DNA of 64,000 nucleotides, from assembly GCF_014648495.1 (NCBI RefSeq), contig NZ_BMRF01000032.1:1-64000 (forward strand), given 5' to 3'. The position numbers and the translations under genes were made by a program. Below, in pieces: positions 16,726 through 25,161 of this stretch (position 1 is its first letter; every line of letters starts with the position of its first letter). Below the pieces are notes generated by a model. The model worked only from the letters and a program-made list of their open reading frames with translations, was not told where the DNA came from and made no database searches. This DNA comes from Actinomadura cremea. Lineage in GTDB: Bacteria > Actinomycetota > Actinomycetes > Streptosporangiales > Streptosporangiaceae.

Positions 16726-17603
16726 GCGTCAAGACCGCAGTCATCACGGGCGGAGCCTCCGGCCTGGGCCTTGTGATGGCACGCCACTTGATCAAGGCCG
16801 GTCAGAGCATCGTCCTCGTCGGCCGGGACGAGGCGCGCACCCGGGCCGCCGCCAACGGCCTGCGCGGCTTGGCCTCCGCGAGCGGTGACGCGGTTCCGCC
16901 GCGGACGTACATCGCCGACCTGGAGCAGAGGACGCAGGTAGAGGCACTGGCAGCGAAACTGGCCGCCGATACCGTCCCGGTGGACGTCCTCATCAACAAC
17001 GCAGGGGCGGCCTTCCCCCGGTACGAGCAGACGGTGGACGGTGTGGAACGCACATACGCGCTCAATCACCACGCCCCGTTCCTGCTCACGCACGCCCTCC
17101 TGGCCGAAGGGGCGCTCACGTCCGGAGCGCGGATCATCAACATGTCCACATTCGTGGAGAAGCGCGGCAGGCTCGACGTCGCCGACCCGGACGTCGCGGG
17201 GACCTCGTGGAGAAACCGTTTCTACAACCAGATCAACGTCTATGCGACGAGCAAGCTCGTCGGCCTCCTGGCTGCGCGAGAGCTCGCAAACCGTCTGCCC
17301 GGCGGTATGAGCGTCTACAACGCCGATCCCGGCATGGTGAAGGGCACCGCGATCAACAGCAACGCCGGTGGCCTGATGCGGCTGACCGCCCCGTTGTTCC
17401 GTCCGTTCGCCGTCAGCCCGGACGAAGGCGTGCAGACCCCGGTATGGCTCGCCACCGCCGCGTCCGCCCCGCAGCCCAGCGGCGGCTTCTTCAGCAAGTC
17501 CCGCCCGGACACCCCTTCGCGTCAGGCCTTGGACGACGATCTCGCCCGCACCGTCTACACCAGAACCGCGGCTCTCCTCGGAGTGGAACCCCTCGTGAGG
17601 TAG
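16722..17603 (+). CDS. SDR-family oxidoreductase (WWOX/retinol dehydrogenase-like)
   Basis: A 293-residue SDR of the longer type. It has TGGASGLG (residues 9-16), NNAG, Ser in INMSTFVEKRG, YATSK as the catalytic pair and a long insertion between the catalytic Ser and Tyr (DVADPDVAGTSWRNRFYNQ) as in retinol or protochlorophyllide-type reductases. VGRDEARTRAAA after the second strand has a basic residue favouring NADP. It is co-transcribed with the MarR regulator and probably detoxifies an aldehyde or ketone that the regulator senses. Confidence 0.87.
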   Translation: MSVKTAVITGGASGLGLVMARHLIKAGQSIVLVGRDEARTRAAANGLRGLASASGDAVPPRTYIADLEQRTQVEALAAKLAADTVPVDVLINNAGAAFPRYEQTVDGVERTYALNHHAPFLLTHALLAEGALTSGARIINMSTFVEKRGRLDVADPDVAGTSWRNRFYNQINVYATSKLVGLLAARELANRLPGGMSVYNADPGMVKGTAINSNAGGLMRLTAPLFRPFAVSPDEGVQTPVWLATAASAPQPSGGFFSKSRPDTPSRQALDDDLARTVYTRTAALLGVEPLVR

Positions 17604-17646
17604 AGCCGTCCGTGAGCCTTTCTCTGAACCGGGTCCGTCCGGTGGA

Positions 17647-17790
17647 TCATGTGTTGATCCAGAGCAGGGCGGTGACCAGAACGATCCCTGCCCGGTAGTT
17701 GCGGGCGAGCTTGTCGAAGCGGGTGGCGATGCCGCGCCATTGCGTGAGGCGGCCGATGCAGCGTTCGACCACGTTGCGGTGCCGGTGGAG
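17647..17790 (-). mobile_element. IS5-family transposase fragment (C-terminal)
   Basis: On the minus strand the frame ending at 17647 reads RNVVERCIGRLTQWRGIATR followed by FDKLARNYRAG, the conserved end of IS5/IS427-type transposases. Only about 46 residues are recognisable. The sequence from 17614 (GAGCCTTTCTCTGAACCGG) could be its terminal inverted repeat. No intact partner end is seen, so this is a dead remnant. Confidence 0.7.
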
Positions 17791-17885
17791 GGCCGGGGCG
17801 AACACCGGAACCGCGACCCGGGCCGCGTCCCCGCCGCCCAGACCAACAACGACCATCAGTAACAACCCGCAGCAAACAACACCAC

Positions 17886-17940
17886 CAGGGGGTCAACTTT
17901 CAGACGTCGACAGGGGGTCAGGATTCGCCCGTCGTTGACA
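17886..17940. mobile_element. IS21-like terminal repeat remnant
   Basis: The 10-bp word CAGGGGGTCA occurs at 17886-17895 and again at 17911-17920. Each copy is followed by a related tail ending in CGTCG, and the second ends GTCGTTGACA. Repeated AGGGGGTCA blocks of this kind are seen at ends of actinobacterial IS21-type elements. No istA/istB genes are present. The stretch 17604-18013 otherwise shows no gene. Confidence 0.45.
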
Positions 17941-18013
17941 TCTTGAACCCCGATCGCCGCCGTGGAACGGGGCGAGGCCCGCGACGAGCGGGGAGCCAGG
18001 GCGCGGTCCAAGC

Positions 18014-18027
18014 GGGACTTTGGTCCC
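18014..18027. promoter_or_regulatory. DosR-like box
   Basis: GGGACTTTGGTCCC, an almost perfect palindrome and very close to the mycobacterial DosR box core GGGACTWWAGTCCC. It lies 130 bp before the first universal stress protein gene of the island. Confidence 0.7.
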
Positions 18028-18157
18028 GAGAGAACATGACCTGCACCCTCTACAGCTGCCTGTTGTAGTGGCGAGCATGGACGTGAACTACCCGCGCGGG
18101 CCGCGCTCCGAGGTCGGATGTCCGCGGTCCATCTCGTACACGAGCCGAGGGGGAGGC

Positions 18158-19051
18158 ATGCCGATGGATACGGGCGCAGGGACGGGGGACGACGGCTCGC
18201 TGCCGATTCTTGTCGGAGTGGACGGGTCCCGGTCGTCCGATCAGGCCGTCGAGTGGGCAGCTGACCGAGCCGTTCGATTGAGCCGTGCTCTGCGGCTCAT
18301 CTACGTGTCCGAGGTATGGCCGTATGACATCCCTTTCCACACGGCACCGCACGACTCCGAATCGCTCACCTGGACGGGGAATCAGGTTCTGGCGGAGGGG
18401 GAGCGGGTCGCACTCGCCTACAGGCCGGAGGTGAACGTGGAGTGCAAACTCGCCGTGGGCGGTACCGTCCGGGTGCTGAGCGAGGGTTCTCAGAATGCGT
18501 CTGAGCTTGTCGTGGGGCACCGAGGCCTGGGCGGGTTCACCGGCCTCCTTCTGGGGTCGGTGAGCGTGGGTGTGGTCGCGTACGCGCAGTCGCCGGTAGT
18601 GGTCGTGCGGGGCGAGTCCAAGGGACGGCGTGGCGAGGTGGCCGCCGGGGTGAGTCTTGAAGGTGACACGGCCGTGCTGGAGTACGCGTTCGAGGAGGCG
18701 GCCTCGACCGGCGTGCGTCTCCGGATCGTCCACGCGATCGCTCTTCCGAAGGGGACGGACGAGGAGCACATCGCCGTGGATCTGGAGCGTTCGGAAGAAC
18801 GTGCCCGCTCTCGGGTCGCCGAGGAGTGTGCACAGCTGCGGGATCGGTTCCCGGGCGTGGAGGTGGTGGAGGACATCGTGCAGGATCGGCCTGCGGCGAC
18901 GCTGGTGGCGGCATCGTGCAAGGCCGACCTGGTCGTGGTGGGTGCTCGGCCACTGCAGACGGAGGCCCACCTTCCTCGGCGTCATGCGGTGAGGAACGCG
19001 CTGATGCATCATGCCGACTGCCCGGTTGCGCTGGTTCGTCCCCCGCCGTGA
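18158..19051 (+). CDS. Universal stress protein, tandem UspA domains
   Basis: A 297-residue protein with two UspA domains. The first opens ILVGVDGSRSSDQAVEWAAD and keeps the ATP-binding loop G-2x-G-9x-G-S (GHRGLGGFTGLLLGS). The second (from about residue 150) ends VVVGARPLQTEAHLPRRHAV with a degenerate loop, so only domain one is likely to bind ATP. The ATG at 18158 follows GAGGGGGAGG. Tandem USPs of this type (Rv2005c, Rv2623 class) are DosR-regulon proteins in M. tuberculosis, where Rv2623 binds ATP and slows growth. It is the first gene of the dormancy island and has its own DosR-like box. Confidence 0.93.
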   Translation: MPMDTGAGTGDDGSLPILVGVDGSRSSDQAVEWAADRAVRLSRALRLIYVSEVWPYDIPFHTAPHDSESLTWTGNQVLAEGERVALAYRPEVNVECKLAVGGTVRVLSEGSQNASELVVGHRGLGGFTGLLLGSVSVGVVAYAQSPVVVVRGESKGRRGEVAAGVSLEGDTAVLEYAFEEAASTGVRLRIVHAIALPKGTDEEHIAVDLERSEERARSRVAEECAQLRDRFPGVEVVEDIVQDRPAATLVAASCKADLVVVGARPLQTEAHLPRRHAVRNALMHHADCPVALVRPPP

Positions 19052-19258
19052 CCGATGTGATGTCTCGACGGCCACGCGTATGGCTTCGGACGCGAGGATG
19101 CCCTTGTCGTACGAGGTCGTGCGTCGTCCGCCCGAGTCTCGGCGGGGAGCTCGAACGACGATGTGAGTACGCCGTAGTGGAACTCCGACCGGCGTGATCG
19201 CGGAACACGTCGCGATTTCAGTCTCGCTGCCGGGCGGTGAGGATCTCACGGGCGTCGG

Positions 19259-21691
19259 TCACAGATCGCCGAGAGCTCCGTCCACCGGAGGACGCCCCTC
19301 GACGAGAGGGACCTCCCAGGACGCGCCGGACTCGACGACGGCCTCCTCGGTGTCGTACACGACCCTGATCGGGCGGGCGCCGCCCGGACGGAGCGCGACG
19401 TGCAGGCGATCGGGGCGGAGGGAGAGGTCGATTCCCCAGTGCCCTCGGTAGCGGAGGCCGATGTGGAGCCGGGTCAGTGCGGCGGGCAGTCGGGGGGAGA
19501 GCTGCAGTGTCTCGCCGCGCGTGCTGATGCCGGCGAAGCAGCGTTGGACGAGGTCGACCGTGCCGGCCATCGCGCCCAGATGGACGCCTTCGGCGGTGGT
19601 GCCGTGCTGGGAATCGCCGATGTCGCTGTGGAGGGCGTCCAGGAACGTGCGCCAGCCGATATCGCCGTTGGTACGGGCGAGAATCCAGGCGCGCACGAGC
19701 ATGCTCAGGGTGGAGCCGTCGCATGTTCGTCCCAGGTAGTAGTCGATCGTCCGCTCGGGCAGACCGGGGTCGTGGTCGTAGCCGAGTTGGAGGAGGACGT
19801 CGTCGAACTCGTGCGGTGCGAGCAGGTAGAAGAGCATGAGGACGTCGGTCTGCTTGGACGCCTTGTAGCGGTTCGGGCTGTCGCCTTCGGCCTCGAGGAT
19901 CCGGTCGATCCGGCGGATGTCGCCGTAGTGGGCCCTGTAGTGGTCCCAATCGAGTTCGTCGAGTCTCTCGTAGCCCTCGAACTGGCTGATGACGCCGTCG
20001 TGGAAGGGAACGCGCAGTTTCGTGGCGACGTCCTCGAAGCGGGTGGTCTCGGCGTGGGTGAGGCCGAGTCTCTCGCGCAGTTCGGCGCGCCGGTTCTCGG
20101 GCAGGAGCGTTATGGCGTCCAGGGCGCGGCGCAGGACCCAGGCCGCGAGGACGTTGGTGTAGGCGTTGTTGTCGACGCCCGGTTCCTCCCGGCCGGGGTA
20201 GCCGTCGTGGTATTCGTCGGGGCCCATGACGCCGCGGATGTCGTAGCGGTCCCGGGACCGGTCGTAGGCGGCGATGTCGGTGAAGAAGCGGGCGACCTCG
20301 AGCATCATCTCGGCGCCGTACTCGGCGAGGAACTCCAGGTCGCCCGTCGACTCGTAGAACCGCCAGGCGTTGTGCGCGACGGCCAGGCCCGCATGCCGCT
20401 GCAGGTGCGAGTGGTCGGGCAGCCAGCGTCCGGACCGGGGGTTCAGGTGGAGGGTCTGGGTCTCCTCATGGCCGTCCGTCGCGCTCTGCCAGGGGTAGAG
20501 GGCGCCCTTGTGCCCCGCTTCGGCGGCGTTGCGGCGTGCGGCGGGGAGGCGTCGCCACCGGTACATGAGCAGCGCGCGCGCGATCTCGGGGAAGCGGGTG
20601 CTCAGGAACGGCAGGATGAACAGCTCGTCCCAGAAGACGTGGCCGCGGTACGCCTCGCCGTGCAGGCCGCGGGCGGGCACGCCGACGTCCAGGTCCACGG
20701 TGTGCTCGGAGACGGTCTGCAACAGGTGGAAGACGTGGAGGTTGAGGATGCGCTGAACTTCCGTGTCGTCGACGCTCAGCCGGCAGCGCCGCCACAGGCG
20801 GGCCCAGGCCTGCGTGTGGTGTTCCAGGAGCTCGTCGAACCCGGGTGCCAGCGCGGCGTGCTCGCGGGCGGCCTCGCCGTACTCCTCGTGGGCCCGGTCA
20901 CGGGACGTGAACACGGCCGCGACCTTCTCGATCGTGACGGGAACGCCGTCGCGGGCGTCGACGCGAACGGTGCGAACGACACGGTCCGCTTCGACGTGCG
21001 TCGAGGACGTGCTCGGGCACGACACACGGGTGCGGGCGGCGACCGCGATCCCGATCCTGGACGACCGGGTCGTGGCGGTGACGACGGCCGGGTCCGGTTC
21101 GCCTCGCGGCTGCGGTGCGTCGCAGACCAGGTGATCGCCGCGCAGGCCGTGGTACCGGGCGACGCCCGCGTTGACGATCCGTCCGTCCACGGTCGACCGG
21201 ACCTCCAGTGTTCCGGTCCAGTTCTCGGGAACGATCGTCATTTCGAGGGCCCCCAGGTGCGGATCGGCCATGGAGACGATTCGGCGCTGCGCGACGCGGA
21301 ACGTTCGATTGTCGTGGTCGCGGTAGCGGAAGAGGCGGGTGAGGACGCCGCGGTGCAGATCGAGCTCCTGGCGGTACTCCGGAAGGCCGTCGTGACGGGC
21401 GGCCCGATCGATGTCGAACCAGTCACCGCCGGCGGCGCGAAAGGTGAGGGGCAGCCAGTTGGGGAGGTTGACGAGGTCGGCGTTGTCGACCCGATGCCCG
21501 GCGATCTCGGTGGTGAGCCGGTCGTAGCAGCCCGCGGCGTAGGTTCCGGGGTAGTGGACGCCGTCGGCCGCCGACTCCGGTGCGGCTCCCCGCGTGGCGA
21601 AGTAGCCGTTGCCGAGCGTGCACAGGGCCTCCCGGAGCCCTTCGTCCGCGGTGTCGAACCCCTCGTAGACGAGGGTCCAGCGGTCGTCCAT
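19259..21691 (-). CDS. Glycoside hydrolase family 65 phosphorylase/hydrolase (trehalose or maltose phosphorylase-like)
   Basis: An 810-residue GH65 enzyme. The ATG at 21691 has GGAGGG upstream. The N-terminal beta-sandwich begins DDRWTLVYEGFD and GNGYFATRGA; the (alpha/alpha)6 catalytic barrel carries WDELFILPFL and the catalytic-acid motif GVMGPDEYHDGYP (Glu493, matching the general acid of maltose phosphorylase); a C-terminal beta domain ends the protein. It should split an alpha-linked glucose disaccharide, by phosphorolysis if it binds phosphate, giving glucose 1-phosphate without spending ATP. It shares a DosR-like box region with the divergent USP gene. In M. tuberculosis a GH65-containing protein (Rv2006) likewise neighbours a DosR-regulated USP. 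Disaccharide specificity cannot be read. Confidence 0.88.
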   Translation of the reverse strand: MDDRWTLVYEGFDTADEGLREALCTLGNGYFATRGAAPESAADGVHYPGTYAAGCYDRLTTEIAGHRVDNADLVNLPNWLPLTFRAAGGDWFDIDRAARHDGLPEYRQELDLHRGVLTRLFRYRDHDNRTFRVAQRRIVSMADPHLGALEMTIVPENWTGTLEVRSTVDGRIVNAGVARYHGLRGDHLVCDAPQPRGEPDPAVVTATTRSSRIGIAVAARTRVSCPSTSSTHVEADRVVRTVRVDARDGVPVTIEKVAAVFTSRDRAHEEYGEAAREHAALAPGFDELLEHHTQAWARLWRRCRLSVDDTEVQRILNLHVFHLLQTVSEHTVDLDVGVPARGLHGEAYRGHVFWDELFILPFLSTRFPEIARALLMYRWRRLPAARRNAAEAGHKGALYPWQSATDGHEETQTLHLNPRSGRWLPDHSHLQRHAGLAVAHNAWRFYESTGDLEFLAEYGAEMMLEVARFFTDIAAYDRSRDRYDIRGVMGPDEYHDGYPGREEPGVDNNAYTNVLAAWVLRRALDAITLLPENRRAELRERLGLTHAETTRFEDVATKLRVPFHDGVISQFEGYERLDELDWDHYRAHYGDIRRIDRILEAEGDSPNRYKASKQTDVLMLFYLLAPHEFDDVLLQLGYDHDPGLPERTIDYYLGRTCDGSTLSMLVRAWILARTNGDIGWRTFLDALHSDIGDSQHGTTAEGVHLGAMAGTVDLVQRCFAGISTRGETLQLSPRLPAALTRLHIGLRYRGHWGIDLSLRPDRLHVALRPGGARPIRVVYDTEEAVVESGASWEVPLVEGRPPVDGALGDL

Positions 21692-21798
21692 GCGGCCCTC
21701 CAGAACATGTCGCGGAACCACCGGCCGGTTGCGGCCGGTCGGTTCGAGTCTTCCGCCGGGACGGACGGTGCTCACACCGCTCAACGGCCTGGGACGGC

Positions 21799-21812
21799 AG
21801 GACCTTCGGCCC
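21799..21812. promoter_or_regulatory. DosR-like box
   Basis: AGGACCTTCGGCCC, 13 of 14 matches to the local consensus. It sits between the divergent GH65 gene (start 21691) and USP gene (start 21880) and could serve both. Confidence 0.65.
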
Positions 21813-21879
21813 ATGTGCGACGACGTCGGACCACGCACACTTCGAGGTGAACCGGCGATCCCGATCGCGAGGGACGAAG

Positions 21880-22860
21880 ATGAACGACGCATCGACGAGC
21901 AGGCGGCCCAATGTGCTGCTCGGCTACGACGGGTCCGAGGACAACGACGCCGCGCTGCGGTGGGCGGTCGACGAGGCCGGACTGCGCGGTTGTGACCTGG
22001 TGATGTGCTACGGCTGGTACTGGCCCTATCCGGAGTCCCATGTCGACCCTCGTGTTGAGGGCACCGTCAGGCGCGTCGGGGAGAACATCCTCAACGAGGG
22101 CGTCCGGCGGGCGCGTGCGCTCGGCGCCGACGGGCCCGTCCGGACGTGCCTGGTGCGCGGTTCGGCCACCGCAGGGCTGCAACGTGAATCGGAACTCGCC
22201 GAACTGATCGTCGTCGGTACGCACGATCGGCGTCCGCTGCCGGTCTGGTCGACGGCGCTGCGCCTTCCGGCGCACACAGGGCGGCCGGTGGTGGTCGCCC
22301 GGTGGCTGCGGGCCCGTTCCGGGCGGCTCGTCGTCGGCTTCGACGGGTCGGCGGGTGCTGATTCGGCGCTCGGCTTCGCCTTCGCCGAGGCCGCCCTGCG
22401 GGGGTGGCCGCTGCGGGTGGTGCACGCCTGCTGGGAGCCGGGAGCCGCGAGTGAGGCCGAACTTCCGCTGTTCGGCGACGCCGAGCGCCTGGTGCGGATG
22501 CGGACGGACAAGGTGGCGGGCGCCGTCGCCTCGTGGCGCGCGAGGCACCCCGACGTCGAGGTGGAATTGGCCGTCCTGCCGGATCCGCCACGGGAGGCTC
22601 TGTTGGCGGCGGCCGGTGAAGCGGACCTGCTCGTCGTCGGTGCCAGGGGCACGAGCCGTCTCGATCCGCGGGTGCTGGGCGCGACGAGCGAGGCGATGAT
22701 CAATCGGGCACCGTGCACGGTCGCGATCGTTCCCGCACGGCGGACCGGTACCGCAGACGGCATGACCGAAGGGGCCGAAGGGGCCGAAGGGGCCGAAGGG
22801 GCCGAAGGGGCGCAGCGTCCGCCTCCCCCGGCCCCGAGGCGGAGGGCCCCCGCCGGCTGA
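21880..22860 (+). CDS. Universal stress protein, tandem UspA domains with repeat tail
   Basis: A 326-residue protein with two UspA domains: VLLGYDGSEDNDAALRWAVD (first) and LVVGFDGSAGADSALGFAFA (second). The loop of domain one is degenerate (GTHDRRPLPVWS). Domain two keeps GARGTSRLDPRVLGAT, near the G-2x-G-9x-G consensus. The C-terminal tail is unusual: a run of GAE tripeptides coded by 9-bp tandem repeats, then a Pro/Arg-rich end. The ATG at 21880 is chosen because it starts the conserved domain. DosR-like box 67 bp upstream. Confidence 0.9.
   Translation: MNDASTSRRPNVLLGYDGSEDNDAALRWAVDEAGLRGCDLVMCYGWYWPYPESHVDPRVEGTVRRVGENILNEGVRRARALGADGPVRTCLVRGSATAGLQRESELAELIVVGTHDRRPLPVWSTALRLPAHTGRPVVVARWLRARSGRLVVGFDGSAGADSALGFAFAEAALRGWPLRVVHACWEPGAASEAELPLFGDAERLVRMRTDKVAGAVASWRARHPDVEVELAVLPDPPREALLAAAGEADLLVVGARGTSRLDPRVLGATSEAMINRAPCTVAIVPARRTGTADGMTEGAEGAEGAEGAEGAQRPPPPAPRRRAPAG
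22766..22810 (+). repeat. 9-bp tandem repeat inside the USP tail
   Basis: Five perfect copies of CCGAAGGGG (22766-22810), in frame, encode a short Gly-Ala-Glu repeat at the end of the USP. Copy number is a multiple of three bases, so slippage would change tail length without breaking the frame. Confidence 0.85.
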
Positions 22861-22891
22861 TGGGACCGATCACCCAGTCCGTTCCAGGTGG

Positions 22892-23410
22892 TCAGTCCGG
22901 GGGCATGCCGCCGTCCGGGTGCCGGGGCGTCTGCCTGGGAAGGATGGGCTCCATCCGGTACATCGACGGCATTCCTCCGCTCGGCGGCGCGGCCTCCCGG
23001 TGGACGCCGGCGAGGGCGGCGACGAGATCTCTGGCGGTGAGCAGACCGATGAGCCCGCCCGCGTCGTTGGTGATGGGAACGTAGTCGGTTCCGGCGTCGA
23101 GCATGGCCCGCGCCGCCTCCGGGATCGGGGCATCGGGACGTACCGCGCGGGGCGGACGATCCGGCAGCAGTTCGGTGACCGGACGCCGGGCGTACAGGGG
23201 CCCGGACGCGCTCCACGTGGCCGCGACGGTCTGGGCGTCGACCACGCCGAGGAACGCGCCCTCGTCGTCGGCGACCGGAAGGTGGTGCACGCCCGCCTTG
23301 GACATCAGCTCCCACGCCATGAGCGCGGACTCCGACGCGGCGATGGCGAGCAGATCCCTGGTCATGAGTTCGTCGACGGTCCGGGACTCGGTCGGTGCGT
23401 CGATGTTCAT
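22892..23410 (-). CDS. CBS-domain protein (Hrp1-like)
   Basis: A 172-residue protein consisting of a pair of CBS motifs: TVDELMTRDLLAIAASE to VVDAQTVAAT, and PVTELLPDRP to GLLTARDLVAAL, followed by a Gly/Met/Pro-rich tail. A Bateman module of this size matches Hrp1 (Rv2626c), a DosR-regulon protein of M. tuberculosis. CBS pairs usually bind adenosine ligands; none can be named here. ATG 23410 is chosen with GAGGAGAGG upstream; a TTG at 23419 is less likely. A DosR-like box lies 87 bp upstream, and the gene is divergent from the Acg-type nitroreductase. Confidence 0.88.
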   Translation of the reverse strand: MNIDAPTESRTVDELMTRDLLAIAASESALMAWELMSKAGVHHLPVADDEGAFLGVVDAQTVAATWSASGPLYARRPVTELLPDRPPRAVRPDAPIPEAARAMLDAGTDYVPITNDAGGLIGLLTARDLVAALAGVHREAAPPSGGMPSMYRMEPILPRQTPRHPDGGMPPD

Positions 23411-23496
23411 GGTCTCCAACCTCTCCTCGCTTCGACCGGCGGCCGGTCGGCGGCCGCGGCGCTTCCAGCGTCCGTCGCGGGGACCCGCCGTGGTGA

Positions 23497-23510
23497 GGGC
23501 CGAACGTCCC
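23497..23510. promoter_or_regulatory. DosR-like box, facing the CBS gene
   Basis: GGGCCGAACGTCCC on the plus strand, i.e. GGGACGTTCGGCCC in the leftward direction, 13 of 14 to the local consensus and 87 bp before the CBS gene. Confidence 0.65.
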
Positions 23511-23549
23511 GGGCCGGACGCCGTTCGGCCGCGGACGTCCCATCCGGTA

Positions 23550-23563
23550 CGGACCTTCGGCCC
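23550..23563. promoter_or_regulatory. DosR-like box, facing the acg-like gene
   Basis: CGGACCTTCGGCCC, 13 of 14 to the local consensus, 56 bp before the nitroreductase start. With the box at 23497 it gives each divergent gene its own site. Confidence 0.68.
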
Positions 23564-23619
23564 TGCCGTCGGCGCGAACCGGTTGATGGGCTGGTGGGGA
23601 GACCTTCGAAGGAGTGAGC

Positions 23620-24645
23620 ATGCGAACCAGGATCACCACCCCGGTGCCGCCGGAGCAGCTCGCCGAGGACGCCCGCGCCGCGATCGGCGACGCGGTCTGG
23701 GCTCCGTCGGTCCACAACACCCAGCCGTGGCGATTCGGCGTCCACGGGGCGCGGATCAGCGTGCGCGCGGACGCCGACCGGCGGCTGGGCGTCGCCGATC
23801 CGGCCGGCCGGGAGATGCTGATCAGCTGCGGAGCGGCGCTGTACAACCTGCGGCTCGCGCTCCGGGCGCTCGGGTACGCCCCCGACGTCCGGCTGCTCCC
23901 GGACCCGGACCGGCCCCACCTGCTGGCCGACGTCCACATGAATCCGGGGGAGCCGCCCGACGGCGACATCGAGGATCTGCACGGCCGGATCAGGTGTCGC
24001 CGCACGCACCGCGGCGGGTTCGGACCGGGCGACGTCTCCGACGCCGCGATCAGGAGAATCGTGATCGAGACCGAGACGGAGGGCGCCCGCCTGATACAGG
24101 CGGTGGACGCCCATGTCGCGGGCGCCCTGGCCGCGCTCACCGACGCCGCCGAGCACGTTCAGCGGCGCACGCCGTCCTACGCCACGGAGATCGCCCGCTG
24201 GGCCCCGGCACCGGGCACCCGGCGCAGTGACGGCGTCCAGGAGGGCGGCTACCCGCGGGAGACGCCGCAGACCGAACCCCATTTCGCCGCGCGGGACTTC
24301 GCGCGCGGGCGGGACTGGGGCGTGCGGGGTCCGGCGGAGGCAAGCGACCAGGACGCGGGCCTCGTCATGTTGCTGGTCACCGAGACCGACGACCCGGCGG
24401 ACTGGATCCGGGCCGGCCAGTCGCTCCAGCGGCTTCTGCTGCGCGCAGACCAGCACGGCCTGTCCGTGGCCTTCCACACGCAGGCGCTGGAGGTGCCCGA
24501 GCTGCGTAACTTCATCCGCACCCGCTTCTGCGCCGGGCGCCACCCGCAGTCGCTGCTGCGGATCGGCGCGGTGAGCGACGACGCCCCGGGGCTCGAGACC
24601 GTCCGGAGGCCGGTGGAGGAGGTCACCAACGAGGAACGGTGGTGA
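23620..24645 (+). CDS. acg: Acg-family nitroreductase-like protein
   Basis: A 341-residue protein of the Acg family (Rv2032, Rv3127, Rv3131), a double nitroreductase fold known in M. tuberculosis as DosR-regulated. The N-terminal signature AIGDAVWAPSVHNTQPWRF and the later region ADQHGLSVAFHTQALEVPELR are typical. Family work reports that Acg binds FMN but has lost the usual NAD(P)H nitroreductase activity, so a flavin-sequestering role is possible. GGAG lies 6 bases before ATG 23620. DosR-like box 56 bp upstream. Confidence 0.9.
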   Translation: MRTRITTPVPPEQLAEDARAAIGDAVWAPSVHNTQPWRFGVHGARISVRADADRRLGVADPAGREMLISCGAALYNLRLALRALGYAPDVRLLPDPDRPHLLADVHMNPGEPPDGDIEDLHGRIRCRRTHRGGFGPGDVSDAAIRRIVIETETEGARLIQAVDAHVAGALAALTDAAEHVQRRTPSYATEIARWAPAPGTRRSDGVQEGGYPRETPQTEPHFAARDFARGRDWGVRGPAEASDQDAGLVMLLVTETDDPADWIRAGQSLQRLLLRADQHGLSVAFHTQALEVPELRNFIRTRFCAGRHPQSLLRIGAVSDDAPGLETVRRPVEEVTNEERW

Positions 24646-24689
24646 GTTCCTCGCCTCCGCGGGGGACCGCCGCCGTGAGATGGCCTTGG

Positions 24690-25145
24690 GCAACTCGACC
24701 CAGCGGACCCTCACGTAGAGCGTCCCGTCCTGGTGCAGCGTCGCCATGAACCGCCGCTCAGCGGTGAAGGGCAAGGTCGCGGTGCGGGTGGCGACCTGGG
24801 CGATACCGGCCTCGGGCCGCGCTCGTCAGCAGGGCCCCTCGGTCGGGTCGCCCGCGATGGCCCGTTCTCCGTCCCGATGCACGAGTTCGGCGTCGTTAAG
24901 ACGGGCCGTACCGCCGCGCCACCGTCCCGGAACTCGCCGTCCGGCGCGTAGCCGCTCCCAGAGACCGTGTACTCACGACCGCCCGCGATGACGACGGTGA
25001 CCGTGATCCCGTTGCGGGTCAGCGTGCCGGTCTTGTCGGTGCAGATCACCGTGGTTCCACCGAGCGTCTCGACGGCGGGCAGCCGCAGGGTGACCGCGCA
25101 TCGGCGCGCCATACGGGACACCCCCGCTTCCAGGCCCTTATGCAC
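24690..25145 (-). pseudogene. Relic of a P-type cation ATPase (phosphorylation and N domains)
   Basis: Minus-strand frames from 25145 read [20 protein letters not shown] then [10 protein letters not shown], the phosphorylation motif DKTGTLT. After a frame change near 24905 they give [20 protein letters not shown], then [20 protein letters not shown], both from the nucleotide-binding domain. At least two frameshifts separate the pieces, and the membrane segments are gone. It is not a copy of the intact island ATPase at 32709 (different N-domain wording). It occupies the stretch between the Acg-type gene and devR. Confidence 0.75.
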
Positions 25146-25161
25146 GATCGGGCGGGTGAGC

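Noticed and set aside
19400-21850. 816-residue open frame on the plus strand opposite the GH65 gene
   Set aside because: Antisense shadow typical of high-GC DNA: no family motifs and the minus-strand GH65 protein has full catalytic blocks.
22766-22810. Possible CRISPR-like or regulatory repeat
   Set aside because: Nine-base units without spacers, in frame inside a USP gene: simple tandem repeat.
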